This document shows positions 44,707-54,858 of a stretch of DNA of 64,000 nucleotides, piece after piece. Numbering within the stretch: the stretch's first letter is position 1; each line of letters starts with the position of its first letter. This DNA is from Oscillatoria acuminata PCC 6304 (GTDB lineage: Bacteria; Cyanobacteriota; Cyanobacteriia; Cyanobacteriales; Laspinemataceae), in NCBI RefSeq assembly GCF_000317105.1, contig NC_019693.1, positions 5,333,227-5,397,226 of the forward strand, in the 5' to 3' direction. Under the pieces are notes generated by a model that saw only the letters and a list, made by a program, of their open reading frames with translations, made no database searches and was not told the origin of the DNA. Made by a program: the position numbers and the translations under genes.

Positions 44707-46062
44707 TTATGCCAGCGCTGGAAATCCCATGTCAGGGAGCGGGTTCGGGCGATCGAAGCATTTCAGGTATTTTTCCACCATTTGCAGCACCTTTTCCGCC
44801 TCGGGGGGCTTACTGAGAAAATCGGTTGCCCCATTTAACTTAGCCCGGGTGCGGTCAATCAGACCATCCTGACTGGTGAGGATGACAATCGGGGTCTCGC
44901 GAAATTGGTTACTTTGACGTAAAAAATTGCAGAGATTATAGCCATTCGTCTGGGGCATGACCAGATCTAAAAAGATAAAATCCGGCTTTTTCTCCGAGAG
45001 GATGGCTACCCCTTGCATGGGGTCCTGAATCGCGATCGTATCGTAACCGGCAGGTTGGAGGATGCGAGCGAGGACCTCTGACACCAGGGGACTATCATCA
45101 ATACAAGCAATCAAGGGTTTTTTCGGGGCTACCGCCGCTCGAACGATGCGCCACTGTTCCAGAGGGGAAGGCCAATCGGACACGGTTTGGAGAGAGATTT
45201 TACCCTGTTCTACAAAATGATGTAAAGTTCGGGTCACGCCCACGATGGATTGCTTGCGCTCGATCGCCAGGTCCCAGATTGTATTTTCACCGTTGAAGAG
45301 GGTATTCAGGGTCAAAAAGGATTGAGAACTGACTTGTTGTTTTAACTGAGTCGGATGACTTAATACCGGAGACAGGTCAGGGCTAATATAATGTAATCCC
45401 AGTTGTTCCCACTCTTTCCAGAGTTGTTCGGCCTTCTGAAATATCTGGGCCACATCCACGGAGGATAATGCAATCTTGGCCGGGATCTGTAAAGACTCTA
45501 GGGGCAGGGGATACCAATGGGCGCTGATTTTAGCATAGCTGGCCAAGTTAAATAAGGCTTCTAAACTACTGGTGCGAATCAGCGCTTTGGCATGAGTAGG
45601 ACTGAGCAGATGTTGGTCCATTCCGGGTTGGAGAAGTTGAAATTCCCAGGGTTCTCCCTCGCCCACATCTTTAGGATCGACGACAAATTTCGGGCAGTGT
45701 TGTCGCAATGCTCTGGACCACCGTCGGACCCGGTGAACGCTTTCCGTAATGTAGATTAACCGGCCCATCACGAGGTAAAATCGCCAATGGCGTTCCCCGG
45801 GGGAGGGAGTGGCGGGTGGCACCTGGCCTTCGCGAACCCGGGACGCACCACTCTCCTTCGTCGAGGTCAAAGGGTCTTTCCCCGATGACTGATTCAGTGA
45901 CTCCGAGGGGCGATCGCGAAGTCTCGTCAGCCCTGGATCAGGGGTTTGGGAACAGCCAGTGCATTCTTGAGCGACGACAAGCCATGTCCCCGTCACTTTT
46001 TGCTGCATTAGCGCGGCTAACTCCCCAGCAACTTTTGCACAGCCTAAAGACTCCAATATCAT
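44707..46062 (-). CDS. PatA-like response regulator (N-terminal PATAN-type domain, C-terminal receiver)
   Basis: A 451-residue protein. The C-terminal receiver (about 315-437) has IACIDDSPLVSEVLARIL, phospho-site FIFLDLVMPQTNG and switch VILTSQDG, K in FLSKPPEA. The N-terminal ~300 residues (MILESLGCAKVAGELAALMQ, then a PAS/PatA-type region with LLSPTHAKALIRTSSLEALF and a winged-helix-like TIWDLAIERKQSIVGVTRTL) resemble cyanobacterial PatA/PixG-type regulators, which act as outputs or modulators of phototaxis/chemotaxis pathways. It opens the second cluster. Phosphodonor unknown. Confidence 0.88.
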   Translation of the reverse strand: MILESLGCAKVAGELAALMQQKVTGTWLVVAQECTGCSQTPDPGLTRLRDRPSESLNQSSGKDPLTSTKESGASRVREGQVPPATPSPGERHWRFYLVMGRLIYITESVHRVRRWSRALRQHCPKFVVDPKDVGEGEPWEFQLLQPGMDQHLLSPTHAKALIRTSSLEALFNLASYAKISAHWYPLPLESLQIPAKIALSSVDVAQIFQKAEQLWKEWEQLGLHYISPDLSPVLSHPTQLKQQVSSQSFLTLNTLFNGENTIWDLAIERKQSIVGVTRTLHHFVEQGKISLQTVSDWPSPLEQWRIVRAAVAPKKPLIACIDDSPLVSEVLARILQPAGYDTIAIQDPMQGVAILSEKKPDFIFLDLVMPQTNGYNLCNFLRQSNQFRETPIVILTSQDGLIDRTRAKLNGATDFLSKPPEAEKVLQMVEKYLKCFDRPNPLPDMGFPALA

Positions 46063-46249
46063 AAGTAGCCGCTCTTGAGTCGATTTTCTATCCCTAAGTT
46101 AGCCGGTTTTGAGACGTTTGAACATCCGTACATTTCCCGATTCCCTCTCTACAGATACTGGGTGTTCCCCCCAAAATTGTGCCAATGGATTGTCTACCGG
46201 GTAGTAGCAACGGGGTTTGGGGGTAGGTCACCGCATGAACTGGGGAAAT

Positions 46250-48409
46250 TTATTGTCCGAGTTTCTTGGCAATTTCGGGGCTGTATAGCCGCAGATAATT
46301 CCAGTAGTTCTCAAAAACGTGCTTGACGTAACCGTTTGTTTCCGGGAAAGGAATCTGGTTGGCGAACTCATCGGGATCGTTGAATCCAAATCGTTCGATC
46401 CAGGAGGCTACATTACTGGGTCCGGCATTGTAACTTGCCACCGCTAACATCGAGTTATCTTTATACTGCCCATGAGTGAAATCTAGATACCAAGTCCCGA
46501 TTTTAATATTATCCTCGGGGTTTTCTAGATTGTGATTTTTGATACCCATGCTTTGGGCCGCCCAGGACCCGGTTTCGGGCATAACCTGCATCAACCCCAC
46601 TGCACCTACGGAAGACCGAATTTTTGGCATAAATCGGGACTCTTGGCGCATTAATGCTGTAACCAACAAGGGATTCATTTGTTGTTCTTGAGCGGCCTTC
46701 TGAATCAGGTCAACATAAGGGAAGGGATAAAGTGCTTCCCAATAATGAGGTTTTTCCTTGATTTGTTTGTACTCCTCTTGGTCTTCAGGTTTGTCTCGCC
46801 ATCTCAGACTGGACAACATAAAAATTCCATCCAGATTATCCCCAACCCCAAGGCGAATCAACCCATCGGTGAACTGCTCAGGGACTGAGGGTTCCCGACG
46901 ATTGGTAAATTCGACCTGCCAGAGGGTCCAGGCATCTTGATCTTGGCCGAGGAGGTACAGTTCTTTGAGGATATCGGATCCGGCTGGGATCTCAACCCGT
47001 TCGGTTTGACCGACGATCGCCGGAGTCAGGGCACGGACATTGGTGAAGTCACCCACATCCCATCCTAACAACACGGCAGATCGCCACGCATAGTAGGATT
47101 CGGTATAGTTAAACAAAATGTCTTCATAGGTTTGGCGAGCTTCCTTGCTCAACCCCAAGCCCTGCGCCCACTTTCCAGCCCAGAACCCGGCTTCTGGAGC
47201 CAGTTCGTGATCGGGGTTTTCCTGCCGCAGTTCCAAAGCCCACTTGCGCGCTTCCTCAAAATTGCTAATCGCCACACTTTGTTGGGCTAAACTCCATCGC
47301 AGTTCAGCGGCTCCTTCGGAATTGCTATACTCACTCAGAACCTTGTCCCGGGCTTCTTTAGCTGCACTGCGGCTACCCAGTTCATCCAGGATTTTTGATC
47401 GGGCGAACAAGGCTTCTCCCGCTTTGTTAGGGAAGCGGTTCATGAGTTCGTCGATATAAGTCAGAGCTTCTTTGGGTTCGACTAGGGTAATCAGTTGCTC
47501 TAACCCCATGCTGGCTTCTTCGCTGTCGGGAAAGTCTACGAAGAGTCGTTTGTAGGCTAAGATGGCCCCGCTGTTATCCCCGGAAAGCTGACGTCCTCTG
47601 CCAAGACGATAAGCGCCCTGGGGGTTCCAGGTGGCGGAAGCGTAGGCTTCCCCACCTTTGCCATAGTCTTGTTTTTCCCAGTAGCCAAAGGCGATCGCTT
47701 CCCAATCTTCTGGGTTGAGGCGATCGCGATATTGACTGGTCAGTTTTTGTAGATGGGATTTGTAATTGTCCAGGTAAAAGCCGTGGTTGGCGATCGGCAA
47801 TAATAAATCCAGGCGATTCGGATTTTCTTTTAAGCGGGTTTGAGCAATTTCCATACTCTTGGGGTGAGCGGGGAATTTCTCCAGGGCCTGGTCCCAATAT
47901 TGGGGGTTGCTTCTTCCCAAGGCGTAGAGTGCTTCAACTACCACCGGGGAATCGGGATGCTTTTCGAGCAATTCTGTCCAAGTTTCCAGCGCTTGGGCAG
48001 AATTATTGCTGAGTTCATGAGCTTGAGCACGTTTAAACAAAATGTAGGGGGCGAGTAACCCATAGTCATTTTCTAGGTCTTGGAGCCGTTCCAGGGCCTG
48101 GGAAGCCTGCCCTTGTTCGAGTAAATCATTGGCTAACACATAACGAGCTTGGGCGCGATCGAGTCCTTCCCCATTGGCTGCCAACTGTTCTAACTGACTA
48201 GCTCTTTGCTCCGCAGGCATCAGCGCCAAAGGTTTCACCGCAGACTGGTGAGTGAGCTTTCCTCCAAGTGCCAGCATTTGTGGAGTTTTCTGACTCCATT
48301 CAACCCATTTATTCATGGGTACAGCAGCACCGATTAACAAAATCCATAGCCCAATGCCAACAGCTATCGTTACTTTGTTGTTGGATCTTTGCTTTTTTCT
48401 AAACATCAA
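46250..48409 (-). CDS. Soluble-type lytic transglycosylase (Slt70-like) with membrane anchor
   Basis: A 719-residue peptidoglycan lyase. A hydrophobic helix (about 13-32) anchors or exports it. Residues ~60-500 are α-helical TPR-like superhelical repeats as in Slt70. The catalytic SLT domain is C-terminal: ALMRQESRF with Glu590, VGAVGLMQVMPETG and LAVASYNAGPSNV. These are the family's motifs I-III. It makes anhydro-muropeptides by cleaving MurNAc-GlcNAc links during wall turnover. It may be followed in transcription by the PatA-like gene, 187 bp downstream on the same strand. It appears intact. Confidence 0.94.
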   Translation of the reverse strand: MMFRKKQRSNNKVTIAVGIGLWILLIGAAVPMNKWVEWSQKTPQMLALGGKLTHQSAVKPLALMPAEQRASQLEQLAANGEGLDRAQARYVLANDLLEQGQASQALERLQDLENDYGLLAPYILFKRAQAHELSNNSAQALETWTELLEKHPDSPVVVEALYALGRSNPQYWDQALEKFPAHPKSMEIAQTRLKENPNRLDLLLPIANHGFYLDNYKSHLQKLTSQYRDRLNPEDWEAIAFGYWEKQDYGKGGEAYASATWNPQGAYRLGRGRQLSGDNSGAILAYKRLFVDFPDSEEASMGLEQLITLVEPKEALTYIDELMNRFPNKAGEALFARSKILDELGSRSAAKEARDKVLSEYSNSEGAAELRWSLAQQSVAISNFEEARKWALELRQENPDHELAPEAGFWAGKWAQGLGLSKEARQTYEDILFNYTESYYAWRSAVLLGWDVGDFTNVRALTPAIVGQTERVEIPAGSDILKELYLLGQDQDAWTLWQVEFTNRREPSVPEQFTDGLIRLGVGDNLDGIFMLSSLRWRDKPEDQEEYKQIKEKPHYWEALYPFPYVDLIQKAAQEQQMNPLLVTALMRQESRFMPKIRSSVGAVGLMQVMPETGSWAAQSMGIKNHNLENPEDNIKIGTWYLDFTHGQYKDNSMLAVASYNAGPSNVASWIERFGFNDPDEFANQIPFPETNGYVKHVFENYWNYLRLYSPEIAKKLGQ

Positions 48410-48602
48410 GTTTCCCCGTCCCTGAGCTGCAACAGCCTTATTTTAATTTTTTCGTTGAGAATTTGGTGGGTCGAGTCAACTGAGTTGACCCGACAACTTG
48501 TCTATCTGGGGGGCGTCAAAAGGGGGGGGTCCGATGAAGCTCAACTCCTGCTTCTCACCCCTCAAGGGCAATCTCAAGCTCCAGGGCGATCGCCATAAGC
48601 TC

Positions 48603-49724
48603 TTATTTGCGCCGACATAGAACCCAGCGTAACTCCACCGGCGGGGTCGCCGCAAACGGAAAAATATTGCGCCCGGTTGCCCAACTGATAAACCACCAGG
48701 TTGGGGGCCATGCTTCCGAGGGCAAATGAGCTTGCTCATACTCATATACCGACTCTTCCGAGAGAATTTCTAGAGGGAGTCCTGCCATTGCCAACTTCAG
48801 TTCATCCCGGGTGAGCAGGTAGGACCAGACAACCTCCGCCATTTGACGCACGGTTTCGTCCGGTTGATATCCATCAATGGGCAAGAAGACATTAAACAGT
48901 AACAATCCCCCACTTTCTAATCCCGCACATAATTTGGCCAGCAGGATGCGAACCTGATTGATATTGCGAAAGTGGGAAATCACTTCCGAAACCACCGCTA
49001 ACTTATAGTAACTCGGGGGTAAATTCAGATTGGGATCGAGAATATTCCCCTGAAAGATCCGCACTGGCAAGGCTTCACTCTCGGCGCTGGCTAACAGTTT
49101 TTGGGCGAATACAGCCGTGAGTTCCACCGCATCCACCGGATGTCCTTGTCTAGCTAAGGGGAAGGAATTGCGCCCGGTCCCGGCACCGACATCAAGAATG
49201 GGGGCTTGCTCCTTGTCGGTGAAGGTGGCAGCGACATCGATGATTTTGGCATCGGCATGGGGTCCAAATAAGGGACCGCTGCGATTTTTCACCCAGCCAT
49301 CATATTTTTCTTCTAGGGATGAGGTGTGGATATTCGCCGTGATTTTTAACCCACTGGTCAATCCTTCCGTTGGACTCGGGGGGCTAAATTTGACGCTCAG
49401 ACGCGCATGGGGAGAGGCCCGAAATCCCTCCGCCAAATGGGTGGACAAGGAGGTTTTCAAGGACTGAATTTGTTCGTCGCTGAGGGTTTGCCCAAGCCCT
49501 TTCATCACGCCGATGACCAGCTTGAGATGCTCATCGATCATGGCGGGGATGCAAGGCATCACGATTTCACCCATTGCCCCGGTCAGGTTTCTTAATTTGT
49601 GTCGCAGGGCCTGCGCTAACAGTTCCGGATCCCGCACGGGTTCGGTTTGGGATACGGAGAGCGAGGGGGGATTTGTTCGCGTCGATAACGGTTCTGCTCT
49701 CTGTTTAGAGGCTTCGGAAACCAC
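48603..49724 (-). CDS. SAM-dependent methyltransferase with an N-terminal extension
   Basis: A 373-residue class I methyltransferase. The Rossmann core (about 165-300) has the SAM-binding motif ILDVGAGTGRNSFPLARQG, acidic residue in VDAVELT, and VVSEVISHFRNINQVRILLA. The N-terminal ~140 residues (AQALRHKLRNLTGAMGEIVM and so on) are helical and not recognised. The substrate is unknown: it may be a small molecule or protein. It lies on the minus strand upstream of the transglycosylase (193-bp gap). The start ATG is the first in the frame. Confidence 0.85.
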   Translation of the reverse strand: MVSEASKQRAEPLSTRTNPPSLSVSQTEPVRDPELLAQALRHKLRNLTGAMGEIVMPCIPAMIDEHLKLVIGVMKGLGQTLSDEQIQSLKTSLSTHLAEGFRASPHARLSVKFSPPSPTEGLTSGLKITANIHTSSLEEKYDGWVKNRSGPLFGPHADAKIIDVAATFTDKEQAPILDVGAGTGRNSFPLARQGHPVDAVELTAVFAQKLLASAESEALPVRIFQGNILDPNLNLPPSYYKLAVVSEVISHFRNINQVRILLAKLCAGLESGGLLLFNVFLPIDGYQPDETVRQMAEVVWSYLLTRDELKLAMAGLPLEILSEESVYEYEQAHLPSEAWPPTWWFISWATGRNIFPFAATPPVELRWVLCRRK

Positions 49725-50009
49725 AGATCATGCTCCTATGTTTTATGTTTATGGTCCAAAAATAGAAGTTCAATTCCAGGTTACTATGTTGGACAAGACT
49801 TACGCAAAGAAACCCTGGTTCTGCGGAAAATTAGGGCGGATTTGATTCATCTGTCTCCTCGGAGGATGATTCATGCCCTTGAAGGCGATCGCCTATGGAT
49901 TGAGGGGATCATGGGTTTTCCGGTGTCACCCCTGTTACCCCTCTGTGGAAACGTCAATCTCGATCCATACTGGTATTGTTGCGAAGTATTACATTAGTCA
50001 GGACTAGGA

Positions 50010-51488
50010 ATGGAATTTCAAGGAATAGAAACGCCACGGTTGGACTGGTCTGGAGACGCCTTAGCCATTGGGGTGTTTGAAGAGGCGACGGAAGTCACCG
50101 GGGAATTAGGGCAGCTTAATGACAAGCTAGGCGGGACGATCGCCGAACTGATTGCTGAGGTGGAGTTTAAAGGCAAGGACAATAGTAGCGCGGTGACTCG
50201 GGTTGGGGGTGGCAGTGCCATCCGCAAAATTATTTTGGTGGGGTTAGGCAAGTCCGAATCCCTCAGTGTGGATAGTTTGAGACGTGCTGCCGGGACTGCT
50301 GCCAAGGTGGCGAGTAAAGAAAAGTGCAAAACCCTGGGGATTGATCTGCCGGTGTGGAATAATGACCCGGATACCACGGCCCAGGCGACGGCAGAAGGGA
50401 TAGAATTAGCCCTGTTTAAGGATTTGCGCTTTAAGTCGGACCCGGAAGAAACGGGATCGCCCCTGGAACGAGTGGAGTTGCTCGGGTTGGGCGATCGCCA
50501 AGCTGCGATTACCCGAGGTTTACAAATTGCTAGTGGGGTAAATTTAGCCCGGGAGTTGGTGGCGGCCCCCTCCAATATTGTCACGCCGATGTCAATGGCT
50601 CAAATGGCGGAGGAACTGGCGGCTGAATATGCTCTGGACCTGGAAATTCTGGAACAGGAAGATTGTGCAAACCTGGGAATGGGTGCATTTCTCGGGGTGG
50701 CGCAAGCGTCGGAAATGCCCCCGAAATTTATCCATTTGACCTATAAACCCCAGGGGACACCCCGGCGGAAATTGGCGATCGTGGGTAAGGGTTTGACCTT
50801 TGACTCGGGGGGGCTGAATATTAAGCCCACCGGCAGTGGCATTGAAATGATGAAGACGGATATGGCGGGTTCTGCGGCAACGTTTGGCGCGGCGAAGGCG
50901 ATCGGACAATTAAAACCCGATGTCGAGGTGCACTTCATCACAGCAGTGACGGAGAATATGATTAGTGGTCGGGCGATGCACCCGGGAGATATCCTCACCG
51001 CCTCTAATGGTAAAACCATTGAGGTGAATAATACCGATGCGGAAGGTCGGTTAACCCTAGCGGATGCCTTGGTGTTTACGGAAAAACTGGGGGTGGATGC
51101 GATCGTGGATTTAGCCACCCTCACAGGAGCCTGTGTGGTTGCCCTCGGTAATGATATTGCCGGTTTGTGGAGCACCGATGAAGGGTTAGCCAGTCAGTTG
51201 CTCACCGCTTCCCAAACCGCTGGAGAAAAGTTCTGGCAGTTACCGATGGAAGAGTCCTATTTTGAGGGATTGAAGTCCCTGCACGCCGATATGAAAAATA
51301 CCGGCCCGCGTCCCGGTGGCTCCATTACGGCAGCCCTCTTCCTCAAACAATTTGTAGACAAAACGCCTTGGGCTCATTTAGATATTGCAGGGCCGGTTTG
51401 GACGGAAAAAGATAAGGGGTATAACAGTTCCGGTGCAACAGGTTTCGGCGTCCGTACCCTGGTCAATTGGGTGCTGAATCCGGCTTAA
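50010..51488 (+). CDS. pepA: Leucyl aminopeptidase (M17)
   Basis: A 492-residue M17 zinc/manganese aminopeptidase, a cytosolic hexamer that trims N-terminal residues from peptides. The catalytic domain (about 180-490) has [16 protein letters not shown] (metal-binding lysine and aspartate), MKTDMAGSA, and the signature NTDAEGRL (341-348). The N-terminal domain ([20 protein letters not shown]) is of the usual type. The gene is monocistronic, with a 17-bp stem terminator-like hairpin 260 bp downstream. Start ATG preceded by AGGACTAGGA. Confidence 0.97.
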   Translation: MEFQGIETPRLDWSGDALAIGVFEEATEVTGELGQLNDKLGGTIAELIAEVEFKGKDNSSAVTRVGGGSAIRKIILVGLGKSESLSVDSLRRAAGTAAKVASKEKCKTLGIDLPVWNNDPDTTAQATAEGIELALFKDLRFKSDPEETGSPLERVELLGLGDRQAAITRGLQIASGVNLARELVAAPSNIVTPMSMAQMAEELAAEYALDLEILEQEDCANLGMGAFLGVAQASEMPPKFIHLTYKPQGTPRRKLAIVGKGLTFDSGGLNIKPTGSGIEMMKTDMAGSAATFGAAKAIGQLKPDVEVHFITAVTENMISGRAMHPGDILTASNGKTIEVNNTDAEGRLTLADALVFTEKLGVDAIVDLATLTGACVVALGNDIAGLWSTDEGLASQLLTASQTAGEKFWQLPMEESYFEGLKSLHADMKNTGPRPGGSITAALFLKQFVDKTPWAHLDIAGPVWTEKDKGYNSSGATGFGVRTLVNWVLNPA

Positions 51489-51747
51489 TCGATTCCCGGT
51501 GATTCGGGTTAGACACTGCCGATTCATAATCAGACCCTAAACCCTTTGTCATACAGGTTAACTCAGAAACCGGGTGGGTGAGATCAAGACCTGGGTCACC
51601 ACCCGAGCCCTTTTCGTAAAAACTCAGTTTCTGGTCGTCATACGGAATTCGGTGGTCTCCAGGCGTTTTCTCTCTGATCCCAGGGCTTTGCGAGGCTCCG
51701 TCCTGTGAGCCTCTACCCTTGAGTCGCGTTGAGTTTTTGATCTCCAG

Positions 51748-51793
51748 CCCGGGAGGGGACGCCAAATTAATGTGGCGTCCCCTCCCGGGTTTT
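51748..51793 (+). terminator. Strong hairpin with T4, downstream of pepA
   Basis: CCCGGGAGGGGACGCCA pairs exactly with TGGCGTCCCCTCCCGGG around an 8-nt AT-rich loop, then TTTT. It is the first strong terminator-like structure after pepA (stop 51488), but the distance is large. Confidence 0.6.
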
Positions 51794-51872
51794 GCGAATA
51801 ATCGGCCCGTCCTCCTGTGAAAAGGGTCCGGTCCTCGCTCTAGTTATATGTAGCATAAGATACTTTCGCTTA

Positions 51873-52039
51873 GGGAACTCCAAAAAATAAAATCTCCAAA
51901 ACGTTCGTTCGTAGTGACGGATCAACGGAGTAGCCCTGTCACTGTAGGGGCGCAATGCGCAGGCCCTCCGGAGGGCCTGCGCATTGCGCCCCTACAGATA
52001 CCTTCCTTTCAGTTGGAGGATTTATATTTTGCAATCCCC
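51873..52039. repeat. MITE-like element, family C, with 54-bp perfect palindrome and TTA target duplication
   Basis: 167 bp flanked by TTA on both sides (51870-51872 and 52040-52042). The ends are imperfect inverted repeats, 22 of 28 matches counted from the flank. The centre (51943-51996) is a perfect 54-bp palindrome whose arms begin TGTAGGGGCGCAATGCGCAG. No ORF. Mate of 32161-32323. Confidence 0.85.
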
Positions 52040-52042
52040 TTA

Positions 52043-52728
52043 ATATCCCCCCTCAATCAGTTGTCTCTCCCTTTCGGGAGTTGGACCCGAGAAAAGTCGG
52101 AGCCATTCATGCTCAGTTTGAACGCGCAGGTTATCAATATCCTGGATTCCACAAAATTCATCCATCTCCAAGTAAATCGTCAGGAATAGGTCTAAAGTTA
52201 GAGAGTAAACTTATTGAATTCCACCGTTCTATCTCTATAGATAGATTACCCACTTCTGGCAATTCCTGAAGAAGTAGGCATGGTGGGATAAATTAAAATA
52301 ATTGCAACAATTGAGTGATTAATTCAATACTTGTTAGTGCAAATAATTCTTCTATCTAAAGGCAGTAATTTTAGTTCATCAAAGTAAATTTTTGGCGAAG
52401 AGAATATAAAGTTTTAAAGAATTTTCTCTGATGGGGGTTATTTCTTTTAAAAAAATCATGTAAAGTCGCTTTAGATAGTCCCGCACTCTTAATTACATCG
52501 GAAATAAAAACTTTCACCTTCAAAAGTATTGACGGCAACTTTAATAAATTTGTTGCTGGATAAAACGCACCATTCACAGGATTTACGAAAGTGATATCCC
52601 TGTTTTAGAGAACAAACAGAATAGGTCCCTATCTCCAGACCTCCCGCTCCTAATTTGCAGACTTCCGCCAAAGGTTATTGGCACATCCACCATTTAACTA
52701 CTCATGACATTTACAACCAAGAGGTCCT
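52043..52728. other. Non-coding gap with possible gene remnants upstream of the glucanase gene
   Basis: No intact gene is seen. On the plus strand, 52090-52269 reads IHAQFERAGYQYPGFHKIHP in an open frame without start. On the minus strand, two overlapping frames at 52371-52671 join NKFIKVAVNTFEGE-like and DVIKSAGLSKATLHDFFKRN sequences, the latter HTH-like. These may be relics. The promoter of the glucanase gene should lie in the last 100 bp. Confidence 0.35.
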
Positions 52729-54309
52729 ATGAATTCAGGCAAACTATTACAGTTTTTCGCCCTAGCTGGGTTGACTATCAGTTCGTTTTCCATCGCTACA
52801 GCCCATCCCGCTCATGCTGATTTAACGACATCCAGTCTCCCGGATTGGGAGGAAAATCCCTTAGAAAACCGCTTTGAGCGCCTCACTCGGGGAATCAACT
52901 TAAGTCACTGGTTTTCCCAAAGTGAGACTTACAATCCGTTTCACATGGAAAATTTTATCAGCGATGAGGATCTTGATTTGCTGGCAGGTTTGGGATTCCA
53001 GCACGTTCGTCTCCCGGTGGATCCGGCTCTTTTGATGGACTTGAGCAATCCCGCCTCACTCAATCCAGAATATTTGGGCTACTTAGACTCAGCCCTCGAT
53101 CGCCTCCTGGAACGAGATTTAGGGGTGATTGTAGATTTGCAAGCCAACTATGATTATAAAGCCTATTTGGCCAGCGATGATCAGTTTGTTGATACATTTG
53201 TCCAGTTTTCCGGCACATTAGCACAACATCTCAGTCCCCGAGACCCTGATTTCCTCTTTTTAGAAGTGCTCAATGAACCTTCTTTTAACTTCTTTGCACC
53301 GGAAGATATCGATCCAGTCAAACGATGGGATTGGGTTCAGGGGGAGATTTTAGGTGCATTTCGGTCCGGTGCCCCTGAGCATACGGCGATCGCAACTGGA
53401 TATGATTGGAGTGGCATTGACGGATTGCAGAAGCTCACTCCGGTTGCCGACCCCAATGTAGTCTACAATTTCCACTTTTACGAACCGATGTCCTTTACCC
53501 ATCAAGGGGCTGACTGGATAGACGATCACTTTAAGCTGATTTGGGATCTCCCTTATCCTTATAATCAAGTCGAATGTGATGCCGTAATCTTCCGAATGCC
53601 CGATGAAGACTTACGGCACATAGCCCAGTCCTATTGCGATCAACAGTGGAATTCCGATAAAATCAAAGCCCGAATCGGACTCGCTGCGGCATGGGCGACA
53701 GAACATAATGTTCGTCTGACTGCGAATGAGTTCGGTGTTTATCGAAATTTTGTCCAGGAAGAAGACCGGGCCTCGTGGATGTATGATGTGCGAACGGCTT
53801 TGGAAGAATACGATATCGGCTGGGCCATGTGGGATTATACAGGAGGATTTGGCCTATTTGACAAGATGGATGAAGAACGCATCCTCAATCAAAGCATGGT
53901 AGAAGCCCTAGGACTCTCTATGGTGGAGATAGTTATAGAGACAAAAGACCCGACTCAGGAAGAGGTGGCGATTCTGGACCCGATTGTCATTCCTCCGGTA
54001 GAGATAGGGGAGAGACGGGAGACCGCCATCGAGAGACGGGAGATGGCGATTTTGGAACCGATTGTCATTTCTCCGGTAGAGAGTGAGGAGATGCAAGAGG
54101 TGGATGACATATTCCAGGAGATTGTCATACCGCCGTTGGAGATGGAGAAGAGGGAGGCAGTCGCAATTCTTAACCCGCCAATGATTGCTTTAGATATGAC
54201 GGATGAAGCCAAGAGTCCACTTAAGATTCCCGAACCTTCTGCGATCGCCGGATTAGTCCTGCTGGGTGTTTCGAGTTTGGGAATGAAACGCCGCTATTGT
54301 AACCAATGA
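52729..54309 (+). CDS. Secreted GH5-type cellulase/glucanase with PEP-CTERM anchor
   Basis: A 526-residue secreted protein. A signal peptide (1-30, cleavage after AHA) is followed by a GH5-type (β/α)8 domain (about 40-390): LTRGINLSHWF, VRLPVDP, FLEVLNEPSF with acid/base E183, and LTANEFGVYRN with nucleophile E334. A linker (about 400-495) has imperfect repeats of VAILDPIVIPPVE-type. The C-terminus is a PEP-CTERM sorting signal: PEP, a hydrophobic helix (IAGLVLLGVSSLGM) and a basic end KRR. It should hydrolyse β-1,4-glucan or related chains at the cell surface; processing needs an exosortase elsewhere. It may remodel the cell's own cellulose. Confidence 0.9.
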   Translation: MNSGKLLQFFALAGLTISSFSIATAHPAHADLTTSSLPDWEENPLENRFERLTRGINLSHWFSQSETYNPFHMENFISDEDLDLLAGLGFQHVRLPVDPALLMDLSNPASLNPEYLGYLDSALDRLLERDLGVIVDLQANYDYKAYLASDDQFVDTFVQFSGTLAQHLSPRDPDFLFLEVLNEPSFNFFAPEDIDPVKRWDWVQGEILGAFRSGAPEHTAIATGYDWSGIDGLQKLTPVADPNVVYNFHFYEPMSFTHQGADWIDDHFKLIWDLPYPYNQVECDAVIFRMPDEDLRHIAQSYCDQQWNSDKIKARIGLAAAWATEHNVRLTANEFGVYRNFVQEEDRASWMYDVRTALEEYDIGWAMWDYTGGFGLFDKMDEERILNQSMVEALGLSMVEIVIETKDPTQEEVAILDPIVIPPVEIGERRETAIERREMAILEPIVISPVESEEMQEVDDIFQEIVIPPLEMEKREAVAILNPPMIALDMTDEAKSPLKIPEPSAIAGLVLLGVSSLGMKRRYCNQ

Positions 54310-54400
54310 CAAACCATGACAGCAGATGAGACCCAATCCGGTTGTCTTAAGTCGGTTTAACGGTCCAATGAAAAGTTTTGTTATATACAGAACTTCCACA

Positions 54401-54460
54401 TCAACCCCTTGTGGTATAGAGTTGATTCGCAAATCACTCTTAACACCACAAGGGGTTTGA
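54401..54460. other. Imperfect long hairpin after the glucanase gene
   Basis: TCAACCCCTTGTGGT and its partner ACCACAAGGGGTTTGA form the outer stem, with an inner GTTGATTCGCAAATC core shared with the palindrome at 22940-22981. It may be a diverged copy of that element and may also terminate the glucanase transcript. Confidence 0.5.
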
Positions 54461-54517
54461 TTTGAAATCATGGGTCAGTCCTCATTGAATGATATAGGGG
54501 CCTTCAACTGGAAAGTT

Positions 54518-54639
54518 ATACCAAATCCGGTTGGTAATAGTCGGTTTTTGCTTTGAGCCTGCGTAGGCAGGCTTTGTTCGTATAGCCCCAGGCTTGAGCC
54601 TGCGGGTTTTTGCAGACCTTTGGCAACCGGATTCCGTAT
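54518..54639. repeat. MITE-like element, family A (second full-length copy)
   Basis: 122 bp, from ATACCAAATCCGGTTG to CAACCGGATTCCGTAT (14 of 16 end bases complementary), opposite in orientation to the copy at 31954-32075. Internal GAGCCTGCGTAGGCAGGC and GGCTTGAGCC stems differ in sequence but keep pairing, which suggests selection for structure. Confidence 0.8.
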
Positions 54640-54858
54640 TAGTCTGTGTATGGTTTTATGCATGAATGACTCTTTGACCTTCACAGAATAGGAGTCAAGT
54701 CTTCTCCTCGGTGACCCAATCTGACCCCGAAGTGACTTGTTTCGCTCACCTTCCCCGTGATCCCATGCGGTTTTGTCACTGCCCTAAGTTCGAGAATCGG
54801 CTATAATTTTGAAGAACGTAAGAAGCAATCACCTGGCAATTTTGGGTAGAGTTAAATC

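Noticed and set aside
51640-51665. Further family A copy (CATACGGAATTCGGTGG)
   Set aside because: Only one end resembles the terminal repeat; no core or second end follows.
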